A DNA stretch of 17,366 bases from UBA7672 sp964550535. Its GTDB lineage: Bacteria; Pseudomonadota; Alphaproteobacteria; Caulobacterales; Hyphomonadaceae. This document shows positions 1-6,658 of the stretch, in pieces. Numbering within the stretch: position 1 is the first letter of the stretch; every line of letters begins with the position of its first letter. The DNA lies in the NCBI GenBank assembly GCA_964550535.1, contig CAZJZQ010000071.1, positions 1 through 17,366 on the forward strand, in the 5' to 3' direction. The notes under the pieces were generated by a model. The model had not been told where the DNA came from. It was given only the letters and a program-made list of their open reading frames with translations, and did not search any database. The translations under genes were made by a program, and so were the position numbers.

Positions 1-1783
1 CCTCGTGAAGTTCGACTTTCTCGGCCTGAAGACGCTGACAGTTCTGCAGCGCGCGCTCGCCTTCATCAAGAAAGAAGGCAAGGAGTTGGGTGAGGGATAT
101 ACGAGCCTTGCCGATCCGCGCGCCTATGAGGTGATGGCGTCGGGCATGACGTTGGGCGTGTTCCAGCTCGAAGGGCAGGGCATGCGCGAGACGCTGCGCA
201 AGGTACGGCCGAACAATATCGACGACGTCATTGCGCTGATCTCGCTGTATCGCCCCGGCCCAATGAAGAACATCGACATTTATTGCGATGTGAAATTTGG
301 ACGGAAAGATCCCGACTATCTCGACCCCAAGCTGGAGCCGGTGCTGAAGGAAACCTACGGCGTCATCGTTTATCAGGAGCAGGTGATGAACATCGCCCGC
401 ATCCTGGCGGGCTACAGCCTTGGCGAAGCCGACCTGCTGCGCCGCGCGATGGGCAAGAAGAAGCCCGAGGAGATGGCGAAGCAGAAGGCGCGCTTTATCG
501 AAGGCGCGACGACGGGCGGAGGCGTGACCAAGGAACACGCCGAATACATCTTCGAACTGGTGAACGAATTCGCGGGTTACGGATTCAACAAATCGCACGC
601 CGCAGCCTATGCGGTGATCGCGTATCAGACCGGCTATCTGAAGGCGGTGCACCCGGTTGAGTTTCTTGCGGCGTCGATGAGCCTCGATCTGCACAACACG
701 GACAAGCTGGCGGCGTTCTTCCAGGAAGCCCGGCGGTTGAAGATTCCAGTCGTGGCGCCGGACGTGTCGGTGTCAGATGCAGACTTCGACGTGCGGCAGC
801 AGGAGATCGTCTATGCCCTCGGCGCTATCAAGGGCGTGGGCAAGCCGGCCATGTTGACGGTGGAGCGAGCGCGCAGCAGCGGAGATTTCCGCGATCTGCA
901 GGACTTCGCAGAGCGTGTCGATCCGCGGCTGGTGAACCGCCGATGCTTTGAGGCGCTGGCCAAGGCGGGTGCGTTCAAATCCCTGGAGCCGAACCGCGCG
1001 CGGGCGTTTGCAGCGGCCACGACGCTGGCGGCGGTCGCCTCAGCGGCCGAGGAAACGCGTACGTCCAACCAGGGCGGGTTGTTTGGCGACGAGCCGGCGC
1101 CGCGTATCCGCCTGCCGAACCCCGAAGGGTGGGGCGAGTTGGAGCGGCTGGACAACGAGTTGTCCAGCATCGGCTTTTTCCTGTCGGGTCATCCGCTGGA
1201 CGATCTGGTGAACAGTCCGCTGCGCGAGCGCATCGTTCTGGCGGCGGAGCGGGACGAGGTGGCGCAGGTGCGCATGGCTTTCGACATGATCGGCGTCGTA
1301 CGCGGCAAGGTGGAGAAGCCGGCGCGGTCAGGCGGCAAGTTCGCCTTCGTCACGCTGTCCGATCCGTCCGGCGAGTTTGAGCTAACGGCGCCGCCGGAGG
1401 TGCTGGCTACGTCGCGCGACGAACTGGATGTGGGACAGAAGGTGCTGGTCCGCGTGAAGGTGCGGCGCCAGGAAAACGAGATCCGGATGGGCATAGAATC
1501 GGTGCGGTCGCTGGACACTGCGGCCATCGGCGCCCATGACGCCCTGTGCGTGCGGTTGAGCCCGCAGGCTGATCTGGCGCGGGTGGCGGGCACGGCGGCG
1601 GGGCTTAGAGGCGCGCGCAACGGATCACAGCAAGCGCTGGGGTCGATCCTAATCGAGTTGCCGCTCGACGGCCAGAAGGTGGTAACGGTGGTTCTGGACG
1701 GGAAATATCCCGTTGATTTTAGGGCAATAAACGCCTTCAAGGCGGTGCCGGGCGTCGATCAGGTCCGCACTGAAGCGGCCTGA
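1..1783 (+). CDS. dnaE: DNA polymerase III alpha subunit, C-terminal part (5' truncated by window edge)
   Basis: This is the replicative DNA polymerase catalytic subunit, which extends primers at the fork as part of the Pol III holoenzyme. About 593 residues are visible; the PHP domain and most of the palm lie upstream of the window. The reading frame is open from base 2, and the GTG at 5 is an internal Val (LVKFDFLGLKTL), not a start. By family knowledge the Asp in KFDFLG is the third catalytic aspartate (E. coli D555). Numbering from the codon at 5: RPGP near 83, fingers signature GFNKSHAAAYA at 193-203, helix-hairpin-helix (ALGAIKGVGKPA) near 270-290, a beta-clamp binding motif QGGLF at 356-360, and an OB-fold region about 422-505 followed by the C-terminal domain. 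It ends in TGA at 1781. No clear intrinsic terminator follows; the rpsB promoter lies immediately downstream. Confidence 0.97.
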   Translation, partial: LVKFDFLGLKTLTVLQRALAFIKKEGKELGEGYTSLADPRAYEVMASGMTLGVFQLEGQGMRETLRKVRPNNIDDVIALISLYRPGPMKNIDIYCDVKFGRKDPDYLDPKLEPVLKETYGVIVYQEQVMNIARILAGYSLGEADLLRRAMGKKKPEEMAKQKARFIEGATTGGGVTKEHAEYIFELVNEFAGYGFNKSHAAAYAVIAYQTGYLKAVHPVEFLAASMSLDLHNTDKLAAFFQEARRLKIPVVAPDVSVSDADFDVRQQEIVYALGAIKGVGKPAMLTVERARSSGDFRDLQDFAERVDPRLVNRRCFEALAKAGAFKSLEPNRARAFAAATTLAAVASAAEETRTSNQGGLFGDEPAPRIRLPNPEGWGELERLDNELSSIGFFLSGHPLDDLVNSPLRERIVLAAERDEVAQVRMAFDMIGVVRGKVEKPARSGGKFAFVTLSDPSGEFELTAPPEVLATSRDELDVGQKVLVRVKVRRQENEIRMGIESVRSLDTAAIGAHDALCVRLSPQADLARVAGTAAGLRGARNGSQQALGSILIELPLDGQKVVTVVLDGKYPVDFRAINAFKAVPGVDQVRTEAA

Positions 1784-1806
1784 CGCGCTCACTTGGCCGC
1801 TTCGCC

Positions 1807-1834
1807 TTGAAACGACGCTAGAAATGCGTATAAC
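1807..1834 (+). promoter_or_regulatory. Predicted sigma-70-type promoter for rpsB
   Basis: TTGAAA at 1807-1812 and TATAAC at 1829-1834 are separated by 16 nt, close to consensus TTGACA/TATAAT in the housekeeping format. It sits in the dnaE-rpsB gap, about 83 nt upstream of the rpsB start, so transcription would begin near 1840-1842 and leave a leader of about 75 nt. Seen by eye only; the start site is inferred. Confidence 0.6.
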
Positions 1835-1861
1835 CCGCGCCATCCCGACACGCGGATACAT

Positions 1862-1911
1862 TCCGGTGCTGGCATGTGCCAGCTCTTCCGCGGCGGCTAA
1901 CCGGATAGGAG
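1862..1911 (+). promoter_or_regulatory. Structured rpsB 5' leader (possible S2 autoregulatory element)
   Basis: A perfect 7-bp inverted repeat, GCTGGCA (1868-1874) and TGCCAGC (1877-1883), forms a hairpin. It is enclosed by a second pairing, TCCGG (1862-1866) with CCGGA (1901-1905), which ends two bases before the Shine-Dalgarno AGGAG at 1907-1911. A closing stem against the ribosome binding site is what an autoregulated ribosomal protein leader would look like. rpsB autoregulation by S2 is known in other bacteria; that this structure does it here is inference. Confidence 0.4.
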
Positions 1912-1916
1912 AAAAT

Positions 1917-2696
1917 ATGGCTCTTCCTGAGTTTTCGATGCGTCAGCTGCTGGAAGCTGGTGTTCACTTTGGCCACCAGGTCCACCGCTGGAACCCCAAG
2001 ATGAAGGGGTACATTTACGGCGACCGGTCCGGCATCCACATCATCGACCTTTCGCAAACCGTTCCGCTGCTTCACCAGGCGCTGCTGCGCGTGCGTGAAG
2101 TCGCCGCCAAGGGCGGCCGCGTGCTGTTCGTCGGCACGAAGCGTCAAGCGGCTGAGGCTGTCGCCGAGGCTGCTGGCCGTTGCGCACAGTACTTCATGAA
2201 CGATCGCTGGCTCGGCGGCACACTGACCAACTGGGCGACTGTGTCCAACTCGATCAAGCGCCTGCGCGAACTCGACGAGACGCTGGAGCGCGGCGAGTCC
2301 ACCGGCCTCACCAAGAAAGAGCTGCTGAAGCTCACCCGCGAACAGCAAAAGCTGCAACGCGTGCTCGGCGGCATCCGCAACATGGGTGGCCTGCCGGACC
2401 TGATGTTCGTGATCGACACCAACAAGGAAGCCATTGCGGTGCAGGAAGCCCGAAAGCTCGGCATCCCGGTGGTGGCGGTGATCGACACCAACTGCGACCC
2501 GGACGAAGTCAACTTCCCGATCCCGGGCAATGACGACGCCGCTCGCGCTATCCAGCTGTACTGCAACCTGATTGCTGACGCGGTTCTCGACGGCCTGTCG
2601 GAAGCCACGATGTCGTCGGGCGTCGATATCGGCGCCAGCGAAGTCGTGCGCGAGCCAACGCTGGTAGCCGACACCAGCGAGCAGGCTGCCAACTAG
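1917..2696 (+). CDS. rpsB: 30S ribosomal protein S2
   Basis: S2 binds at the head-body junction of the 30S subunit and is needed for S1 attachment and normal initiation. The protein is 259 aa, normal for the family. Both S2 signatures are present: the N-terminal RQLLEAGVHFGHQVHRWNPK and the C-terminal PDLMFVIDTNKEAIAVQEA, followed by GIPVVAVIDTNCDPD. The start ATG at 1917 is chosen over the in-frame ATG at 1824 because the extra 31 residues match nothing in S2, 1824 lies inside the predicted promoter, and AGGAG at 1907-1911 has suitable spacing to 1917. Codon use is strongly biased, as expected for high expression. It has its own promoter after dnaE and is followed after 72 nt by a methyltransferase gene rather than by tsf. 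Confidence 0.98.
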   Translation: MALPEFSMRQLLEAGVHFGHQVHRWNPKMKGYIYGDRSGIHIIDLSQTVPLLHQALLRVREVAAKGGRVLFVGTKRQAAEAVAEAAGRCAQYFMNDRWLGGTLTNWATVSNSIKRLRELDETLERGESTGLTKKELLKLTREQQKLQRVLGGIRNMGGLPDLMFVIDTNKEAIAVQEARKLGIPVVAVIDTNCDPDEVNFPIPGNDDAARAIQLYCNLIADAVLDGLSEATMSSGVDIGASEVVREPTLVADTSEQAAN

Positions 2697-2768
2697 GCTG
2701 CTAACGCGGTTGCCACGAGGCTGTGTGCGGCGTCGCGGGGCCGGTGCATCGAACTGAGGATCTGACTC

Positions 2769-3485
2769 ATGTCGTGCATGGTCTGCGGCGCTGACAGCTA
2801 CCGACCGCTGGGCGCGAAGAACGGTTACAATCTGGTCGAATGCGAGGGGTGCTCGTTCCGTTTCGTGCACCCCATGCCCTCGCCGGAGGTTCTGGACGCC
2901 TACTACGGCGCCTACTGGGCCAACGAAAAGAATGTCCGGAATGCGGACCGCAAGCTGCGTAAGTTCGGGCGGATGCTGGTTCCTCTCAGGCCCAGGCGGG
3001 AAGGGAGCACGTTTCTTGACGTTGGCTGCAATATCGGCTTTGGCGTCGAGGCGGCCCGGCTGCTGGGCTACACAGCCAGCGGCATCGACCTCAGCGGCGA
3101 CGCTATCGAGCGGGCCAAAGTACTATATCCCCGGAACACGTTCGACGTGCGGCCGGTGCAGGAGTTGGCCGCCAGCGGGACACAATTCGACGCGGTGCTG
3201 TGCAGGGAAGTGGTGGAGCACCTGACCGAGATCGAGTCGTTCTTTGCGGCGCTCGGACAGGTCACCAGCCCGGGAGGGCGGCTTTTGCTGACGACGCCCG
3301 ATTCCGGCCACGGGGCTGTGCCAAAGGACTTCCCTGCGTGGAAAGAGGTGATCCCGCCGGAGCACCTGTGCTTTTTCAACCGCGACACGCTCGGGCGTAT
3401 GCTTGACCGTCACGGATTTACGATTGTGAGACGACTGTTCACCTTCAAGCCCAGCTTGCGGGTAATCGCTGAGAAGAGAAGCTAG
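2769..3485 (+). CDS. Class I SAM-dependent methyltransferase with N-terminal zinc-finger-like CxxC pair
   Basis: A 238-aa protein predicted to transfer a methyl group from S-adenosylmethionine; the substrate is unknown. Residues 3-28 carry C3xxC6 and C25xxC28, a likely zinc-binding knuckle. The Rossmann-like domain follows, with motif I FLDVGCNIG at 82-90, the acidic SAM-ribose residue in GIDLS (D107), a FDAVLCREVVEH segment near 140-151, and a late PPEHLCFFNRDTL element. This layout resembles methyltransferases of the Methyltransf_11/23 type, often linked to sugar, polysaccharide or natural-product methylation. The start ATG at 2769 has GAGGA at 2756-2760; a start at 2778 would lose C3. It sits between rpsB and tsf, which are normally adjacent, and uses rarer codons (AGG, AGA) than rpsB, which suits low expression or later insertion. 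It may share the rpsB transcript. The name is secure at superfamily level only. Confidence 0.88.
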   Translation: MSCMVCGADSYRPLGAKNGYNLVECEGCSFRFVHPMPSPEVLDAYYGAYWANEKNVRNADRKLRKFGRMLVPLRPRREGSTFLDVGCNIGFGVEAARLLGYTASGIDLSGDAIERAKVLYPRNTFDVRPVQELAASGTQFDAVLCREVVEHLTEIESFFAALGQVTSPGGRLLLTTPDSGHGAVPKDFPAWKEVIPPEHLCFFNRDTLGRMLDRHGFTIVRRLFTFKPSLRVIAEKRS

Positions 3486-3490
3486 AAACC

Positions 3491-3537
3491 CCTTTCCGGC
3501 GCGGCGTGCGCCCTGTTGCGCCGCCGTCCGGTAAAGG
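3491..3537 (+). promoter_or_regulatory. Imperfect inverted repeat in the tsf leader
   Basis: The arms CCTTTCCGGCGCGGCG (3491-3506) and CGCCGCCGTCCGGTAAAGG (3519-3537) pair through CCTTT/AAAGG, CCGG/CCGG and CGGCG/CGCCG, with small bulges and a loop of about 12 nt. The structure ends ten bases before the tsf Shine-Dalgarno AAGGAG (3547-3552). No T-run follows, so it is not a standard intrinsic terminator. It could be an mRNA processing or stabilising element, or a translational control element. Function is inferred. Confidence 0.35.
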
Positions 3538-3559
3538 CCCAGGACGAAGGAGACCTGAC

Positions 3560-4504
3560 ATGGCCGAGATCACGGCTGCCCTCGTAAAAACGCTGCGCGA
3601 GTCCACTGGCGCTGGCATGATGGATTGCAAGAAGGCGCTCGCCGAGACCGCCGGGCAGCACGCTTCGGACAAGGAGTGGCTGGAAGCGGCCTCCGACTGG
3701 CTCCGCGCGAAAGGCATCTCCAAGGCCGCCAAGAAAGCTGACCGTGTAGCTGCGGAAGGCCTTGTTGGCGTGGTCACCTCCGGCACGACAGCCGCGATTG
3801 TCGAAGTGAACTCCGAAACGGACTTCGTTGCACGCAACGACGCCTTCCAGGCTGCTGTGCGGACGACCGCCGACGTGGCTCTGGTCAATGGCGGCGACGT
3901 TGAGAAGACGCTGCATGCGGCCGCGCCGAACGGCGGCACGATTGGCGAAATGATCCTGAACCTCGTCGCGACGATTGGCGAGAACATGTCTCTCCGCAGG
4001 ACGGCGACGCTGTCCGTGCCGCAGGGCGTCGTGGCGACCTATATCCACAACACGGTCGCGCCGGGTCTCGGCAAGATCGGGGTGCTGGTGGCTATCGAGT
4101 CGGCCGGCAGGGCTGATGCCCTGCTGGATGTTGGCCGCAAGGTCGCCATGCACGTTGCCGCCGCCAAGCCGCTGGCGGCGACTGTCGCCGAACTGGACCC
4201 GAAAGTGGTCGAGAAGGAAAAAGCCATCCTGACTGAACAGGCCAAGGAATCGGGCAAGCCCGCCAACGTCATCGAGAAGATGGTCGAGGGCCGGGTCCGC
4301 AAATTCTATCAGGAGTCCGTGCTCGTCGAGCAGGCCTTCGTGATGGATCCGGACACCACGGTCGGCAAATTCATCGAAGACTCCGCAAAGGAGGCTGGCG
4401 CCCCGGTGAAGCTGAACGGCTTCGTCATGTTCCAACTGGGCGAGGGCATCGAAAAGCAGACGAACGACTTCGCGGCGGAAGTTGCAGCCTTTACAAAGGG
4501 CTGA
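3560..4504 (+). CDS. tsf: Translation elongation factor Ts
   Basis: EF-Ts is the guanine nucleotide exchange factor that regenerates EF-Tu-GTP in the cytoplasm. The protein is 314 aa. The N-terminal UBA-like domain has the signature LRESTGAGMMDCKKAL at 12-27, and the core carries the EF-Tu-contacting TDFVA motif at 87-91. The start ATG at 3560 has AAGGAG seven bases upstream; an in-frame upstream start at 3506 would add 18 unrelated residues and include the leader hairpin. The linker after the first helices (about residues 31-40, AGQHASDKEW) looks about five to six residues longer than the common form (typically ETNGD-EAA). It follows the methyltransferase gene by 74 nt and precedes pyrH by 96 nt. 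Confidence 0.98.
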   Translation: MAEITAALVKTLRESTGAGMMDCKKALAETAGQHASDKEWLEAASDWLRAKGISKAAKKADRVAAEGLVGVVTSGTTAAIVEVNSETDFVARNDAFQAAVRTTADVALVNGGDVEKTLHAAAPNGGTIGEMILNLVATIGENMSLRRTATLSVPQGVVATYIHNTVAPGLGKIGVLVAIESAGRADALLDVGRKVAMHVAAAKPLAATVAELDPKVVEKEKAILTEQAKESGKPANVIEKMVEGRVRKFYQESVLVEQAFVMDPDTTVGKFIEDSAKEAGAPVKLNGFVMFQLGEGIEKQTNDFAAEVAAFTKG

Positions 4505-4548
4505 CGAGTTAACCTTTGCGGATCGGCCAGATTCGCAGGTAGAGTTGT

Positions 4549-4586
4549 GCGGCTCGGCGGTCTTTCCGGCCCCGAGCCGCCATTTT
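4549..4586 (+). terminator. Candidate intrinsic terminator or attenuator between tsf and pyrH
   Basis: A perfect 9-bp GC-rich inverted repeat, GCGGCTCGG (4549-4557) and CCGAGCCGC (4572-4580), has a 14-nt loop that can itself fold (CGG/CCG). It is followed by CATTTT, a short T-run at 4583-4586. The structure ends right before the pyrH Shine-Dalgarno GAAGGG (4587-4592). The T-run is short, so partial termination that lowers pyrH expression relative to tsf is more likely than full termination. I see no strong promoter between the hairpin and pyrH. Confidence 0.5.
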
Positions 4587-4600
4587 GAAGGGCGAGTCCC

Positions 4601-5332
4601 ATGAGCGATCAGGCTCCGCTTCGATTCAAGCGAGTCCTCCTGAAGATTTCAGGTGAGGCCCTGATGGGCGATCAGGGTTTCGGGATCGATGTTCCCGCGG
4701 TCACCAAATACGCCGAAGAGGTGAAGGCGGCCATTGAGCTGGGCGTCGAGGTTTGCCTTGTTATCGGTGGCGGAAATATCTGGCGGGGGGTCTGGGGCGT
4801 GGCCGCCGGCATGGAACGCGCGCAGGCCGACCACATGGGCATGTTGGCGACCGTGATGAATGCGCTGGTGATGCAGAACGCGCTTGAGAATATCGGGGTG
4901 CCGACGCGGGTGCAGTCCGGAATCTCCATGCACACGATCTGCGAACCCTTCATCCGCCGCCGGGCCATCCGCCACATGGAAAAAGGCCGCGTGGTGATTT
5001 TCGCTGCGGGCACTGGCAACCCGTTCTTCACGACCGACACCGGCGCAGCGTTGCGCGCCGCTGAGATGAATTGCGATGCGATGCTGAAGGGCACGCAGGT
5101 CGATGGCGTCTATACTGCCGACCCCAAGGTGGACGCCGCCGCCACACGTTTCGACACGCTCGACTACATGGAAGTGCTGTCGAAAGAGCTGAAGGTGATG
5201 GACGCCACCGCCATCAGCCTTCTGAAAGACAACAAGATCCCGATTGTGGTGTTCCGCATCCGCGACAAGGGAGCACTTCAGAATGTTCTGAGGGGCAAAG
5301 GTCCTTCAACGACAATCGGCCGGAAAAAGTAG
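4601..5332 (+). CDS. pyrH: UMP kinase
   Basis: Bacterial UMP kinase phosphorylates UMP to UDP with ATP, the step that feeds pyrimidine nucleotides and UDP-sugars (including the UDP-GlcNAc used later by LpxA). It is a hexameric amino-acid-kinase-fold enzyme, unlike eukaryotic UMP/CMP kinases. The protein is 243 aa. Visible motifs are the ATP-binding KISGEAL (15-21), the glycine loop IGGGNIWRG (55-63), DHMGMLATVMNAL (77-89), and TGNPFFTTDTGAALRA (138-153, with D146). The start ATG at 4601 has GAAGGG eight bases upstream. frr follows after 16 nt, consistent with the conserved tsf-pyrH-frr operon; the hairpin upstream may set its level. Confidence 0.98.
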   Translation: MSDQAPLRFKRVLLKISGEALMGDQGFGIDVPAVTKYAEEVKAAIELGVEVCLVIGGGNIWRGVWGVAAGMERAQADHMGMLATVMNALVMQNALENIGVPTRVQSGISMHTICEPFIRRRAIRHMEKGRVVIFAAGTGNPFFTTDTGAALRAAEMNCDAMLKGTQVDGVYTADPKVDAAATRFDTLDYMEVLSKELKVMDATAISLLKDNKIPIVVFRIRDKGALQNVLRGKGPSTTIGRKK

Positions 5333-5348
5333 AGCAAGGGAGTTCGCC

Positions 5349-5909
5349 ATGCCCGAGGCATTCGATATCAAAGCGATCGAGAAGCGCATGGAAGGCGCGC
5401 TGGCTTCGTTGAAGACCGAGTTTACAGGCCTGCGCACAGGCCGCGCATCAATCCACCTGCTCGATACCATTCACGTGCAGGCCTATGGTTCCAGCATGCC
5501 GCTGAACCAGGTCGCGTCGGTGGCCGCGCCTGAAGCGCGGATGCTCGCCGTCAACGTGTGGGACAAATCGATGGTCGGCGCTGTCGACCGGGCGATCCGT
5601 GAAGCTCCGCTGGGTCTGAATCCGATCATGGACGGCCAGACCCTGCGTATTCCGATCCCGCCGCTGAGCGAGGATCGCCGCAAAGATCTGGCGAAGCTGG
5701 CCGGCCAGTTCTCCGAGAATGCGCGCGTGGCCGTGCGCAATGTGCGTCGTGACGGCATGGACCTGCTGAAGCGTCTGGAGAAAGCCGGCGAGATCAACGA
5801 AGACACGCTGAAAAGCCGTGAGAAGGATGTCCAGAAGGTCACCGACAAGTTTGTCGCACAGATCGATGACGCGCTGAAGCACAAGTCAGAAGAGATCATG
5901 CAAGTTTGA
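5349..5909 (+). CDS. frr: Ribosome recycling factor
   Basis: RRF, with EF-G, splits post-termination ribosomes. At 186 aa it has the standard family length. The conserved FTGLRTGRAS segment is at 25-34, and the C-terminal helical-bundle segment (VRNVRRDGMDLLKRLEKAG, then KSREKDVQKVTDKFVAQID) is present. The start ATG at 5349 has AAGGGAG just upstream (about 5336-5342). The stop TGA at 5907-5909 overlaps the TTG start of uppS (TTGA), so the two genes are probably translationally coupled. Confidence 0.98.
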   Translation: MPEAFDIKAIEKRMEGALASLKTEFTGLRTGRASIHLLDTIHVQAYGSSMPLNQVASVAAPEARMLAVNVWDKSMVGAVDRAIREAPLGLNPIMDGQTLRIPIPPLSEDRRKDLAKLAGQFSENARVAVRNVRRDGMDLLKRLEKAGEINEDTLKSREKDVQKVTDKFVAQIDDALKHKSEEIMQV

Positions 5910-6658
5910 GCCAACCCGCCGAAACCCTCGTATCGCCCGTAAACGGCGCGTTGCGCGCGCCGCCCCGCCATGTCGCTATCATCATGGACGGCAATGGACG
6001 ATGGGCGAAGGCGAGGGGACTGCCGCGGGCCATGGGTCACAAGGAAGGCGTCGAAGCCCTGCGCCGCACAGTCGATGCCGCGCATGAGCTAGGTGTCACA
6101 CACCTTACGGTATTTTCCTTTTCCACGGAGAACTGGAACCGTCCTCCCGCCGAGATCAATGCGCTGTTCGATCTGCTGCGCCTGTTCGTGAAGCGCGATC
6201 TGGCGCGGTTGCATCGGGAAGGCGTCAGCATCCGGATTGTCGGCGCACGCGAAGGGCTGGACGACGACATTCGCAAACTGATCGACGAAGCGGTCGATCT
6301 GACGCGCAACAACAACCGCCTGATCCTGAACATCGCTTTCAACTATGGCGGGCGCGGAGAGATCGCGGCGGCCATGCGTGGCATTGCGGATGACGTGAAA
6401 GCGGGGCGGCTGGCGCCGGAGCAGATCAACGAAGATCTGATCTCCCGATACATGTGGACAAGCGAGTCGCCCGATCCGGATCTGGTGATCCGCACGAGCG
6501 GCGAGCTGCGGCTGAGCAATTTTCTTTTGTGGAGCGGCGCCTACGCGGAACTCATGTTCCTCGAAGTTTGGTGGCCGGATTTCAATCGTGACAACCTCGA
6601 AAAGGCGATCGATGCGTTCAGACGCCGCGACAGACGATTTGGCGGCCTCAGCGTCTGA
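5906..6658 (+). CDS. uppS: Isoprenyl transferase (undecaprenyl diphosphate synthase, cis-type)
   Basis: It condenses isopentenyl diphosphate onto farnesyl diphosphate to make the C55 carrier used for peptidoglycan and O-antigen synthesis at the cytoplasmic membrane. The protein is 250 aa. Key motifs: MDGNGRWAK with catalytic D28, GHKEGVEALRR, LTVFSFSTENW, the diphosphate-binding RTSGELRLSN (R196, R202, S204), and AYAELMF. D28, R196, R202 and S204 are all offset by two from E. coli D26, R194, R200 and S202. No in-frame ATG lies upstream of D28's motif. The TTG at 5906 overlapping the frr stop is the most likely start (AGAAGAG at 5888-5894); a second TTG at 5951 is the alternative. The 3' end overlaps cdsA by 47 nt. 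Confidence 0.95.
   Translation: MSQPAETLVSPVNGALRAPPRHVAIIMDGNGRWAKARGLPRAMGHKEGVEALRRTVDAAHELGVTHLTVFSFSTENWNRPPAEINALFDLLRLFVKRDLARLHREGVSIRIVGAREGLDDDIRKLIDEAVDLTRNNNRLILNIAFNYGGRGEIAAAMRGIADDVKAGRLAPEQINEDLISRYMWTSESPDPDLVIRTSGELRLSNFLLWSGAYAELMFLEVWWPDFNRDNLEKAIDAFRRRDRRFGGLSV

Noticed and set aside
1818..2870. 350-codon minus-strand frame opposite rpsB
   Set aside because: It covers rpsB, its promoter and the start of the methyltransferase gene. The His/Arg/Gln-rich translation is typical of an antisense shadow.
3482..4435. 317-codon minus-strand frame opposite tsf
   Set aside because: Antisense shadow of a strongly biased, highly expressed gene; no domain and no ribosome binding site of note.
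4516..4545. Possible pyrH promoter, TTGCGG - 18 nt - TAGAGT
   Set aside because: Both boxes are poor matches and the spacing is long; too weak to list as a feature, though it would bear on the attenuator idea.
4530..4598. Two GANTC sites (4530-4534 and 4594-4598) between tsf and pyrH, possible CcrM methylation control
   Set aside because: Two 5-mers with one free base in about 70 bases is not strong evidence, and there is no clear promoter for them to act on.
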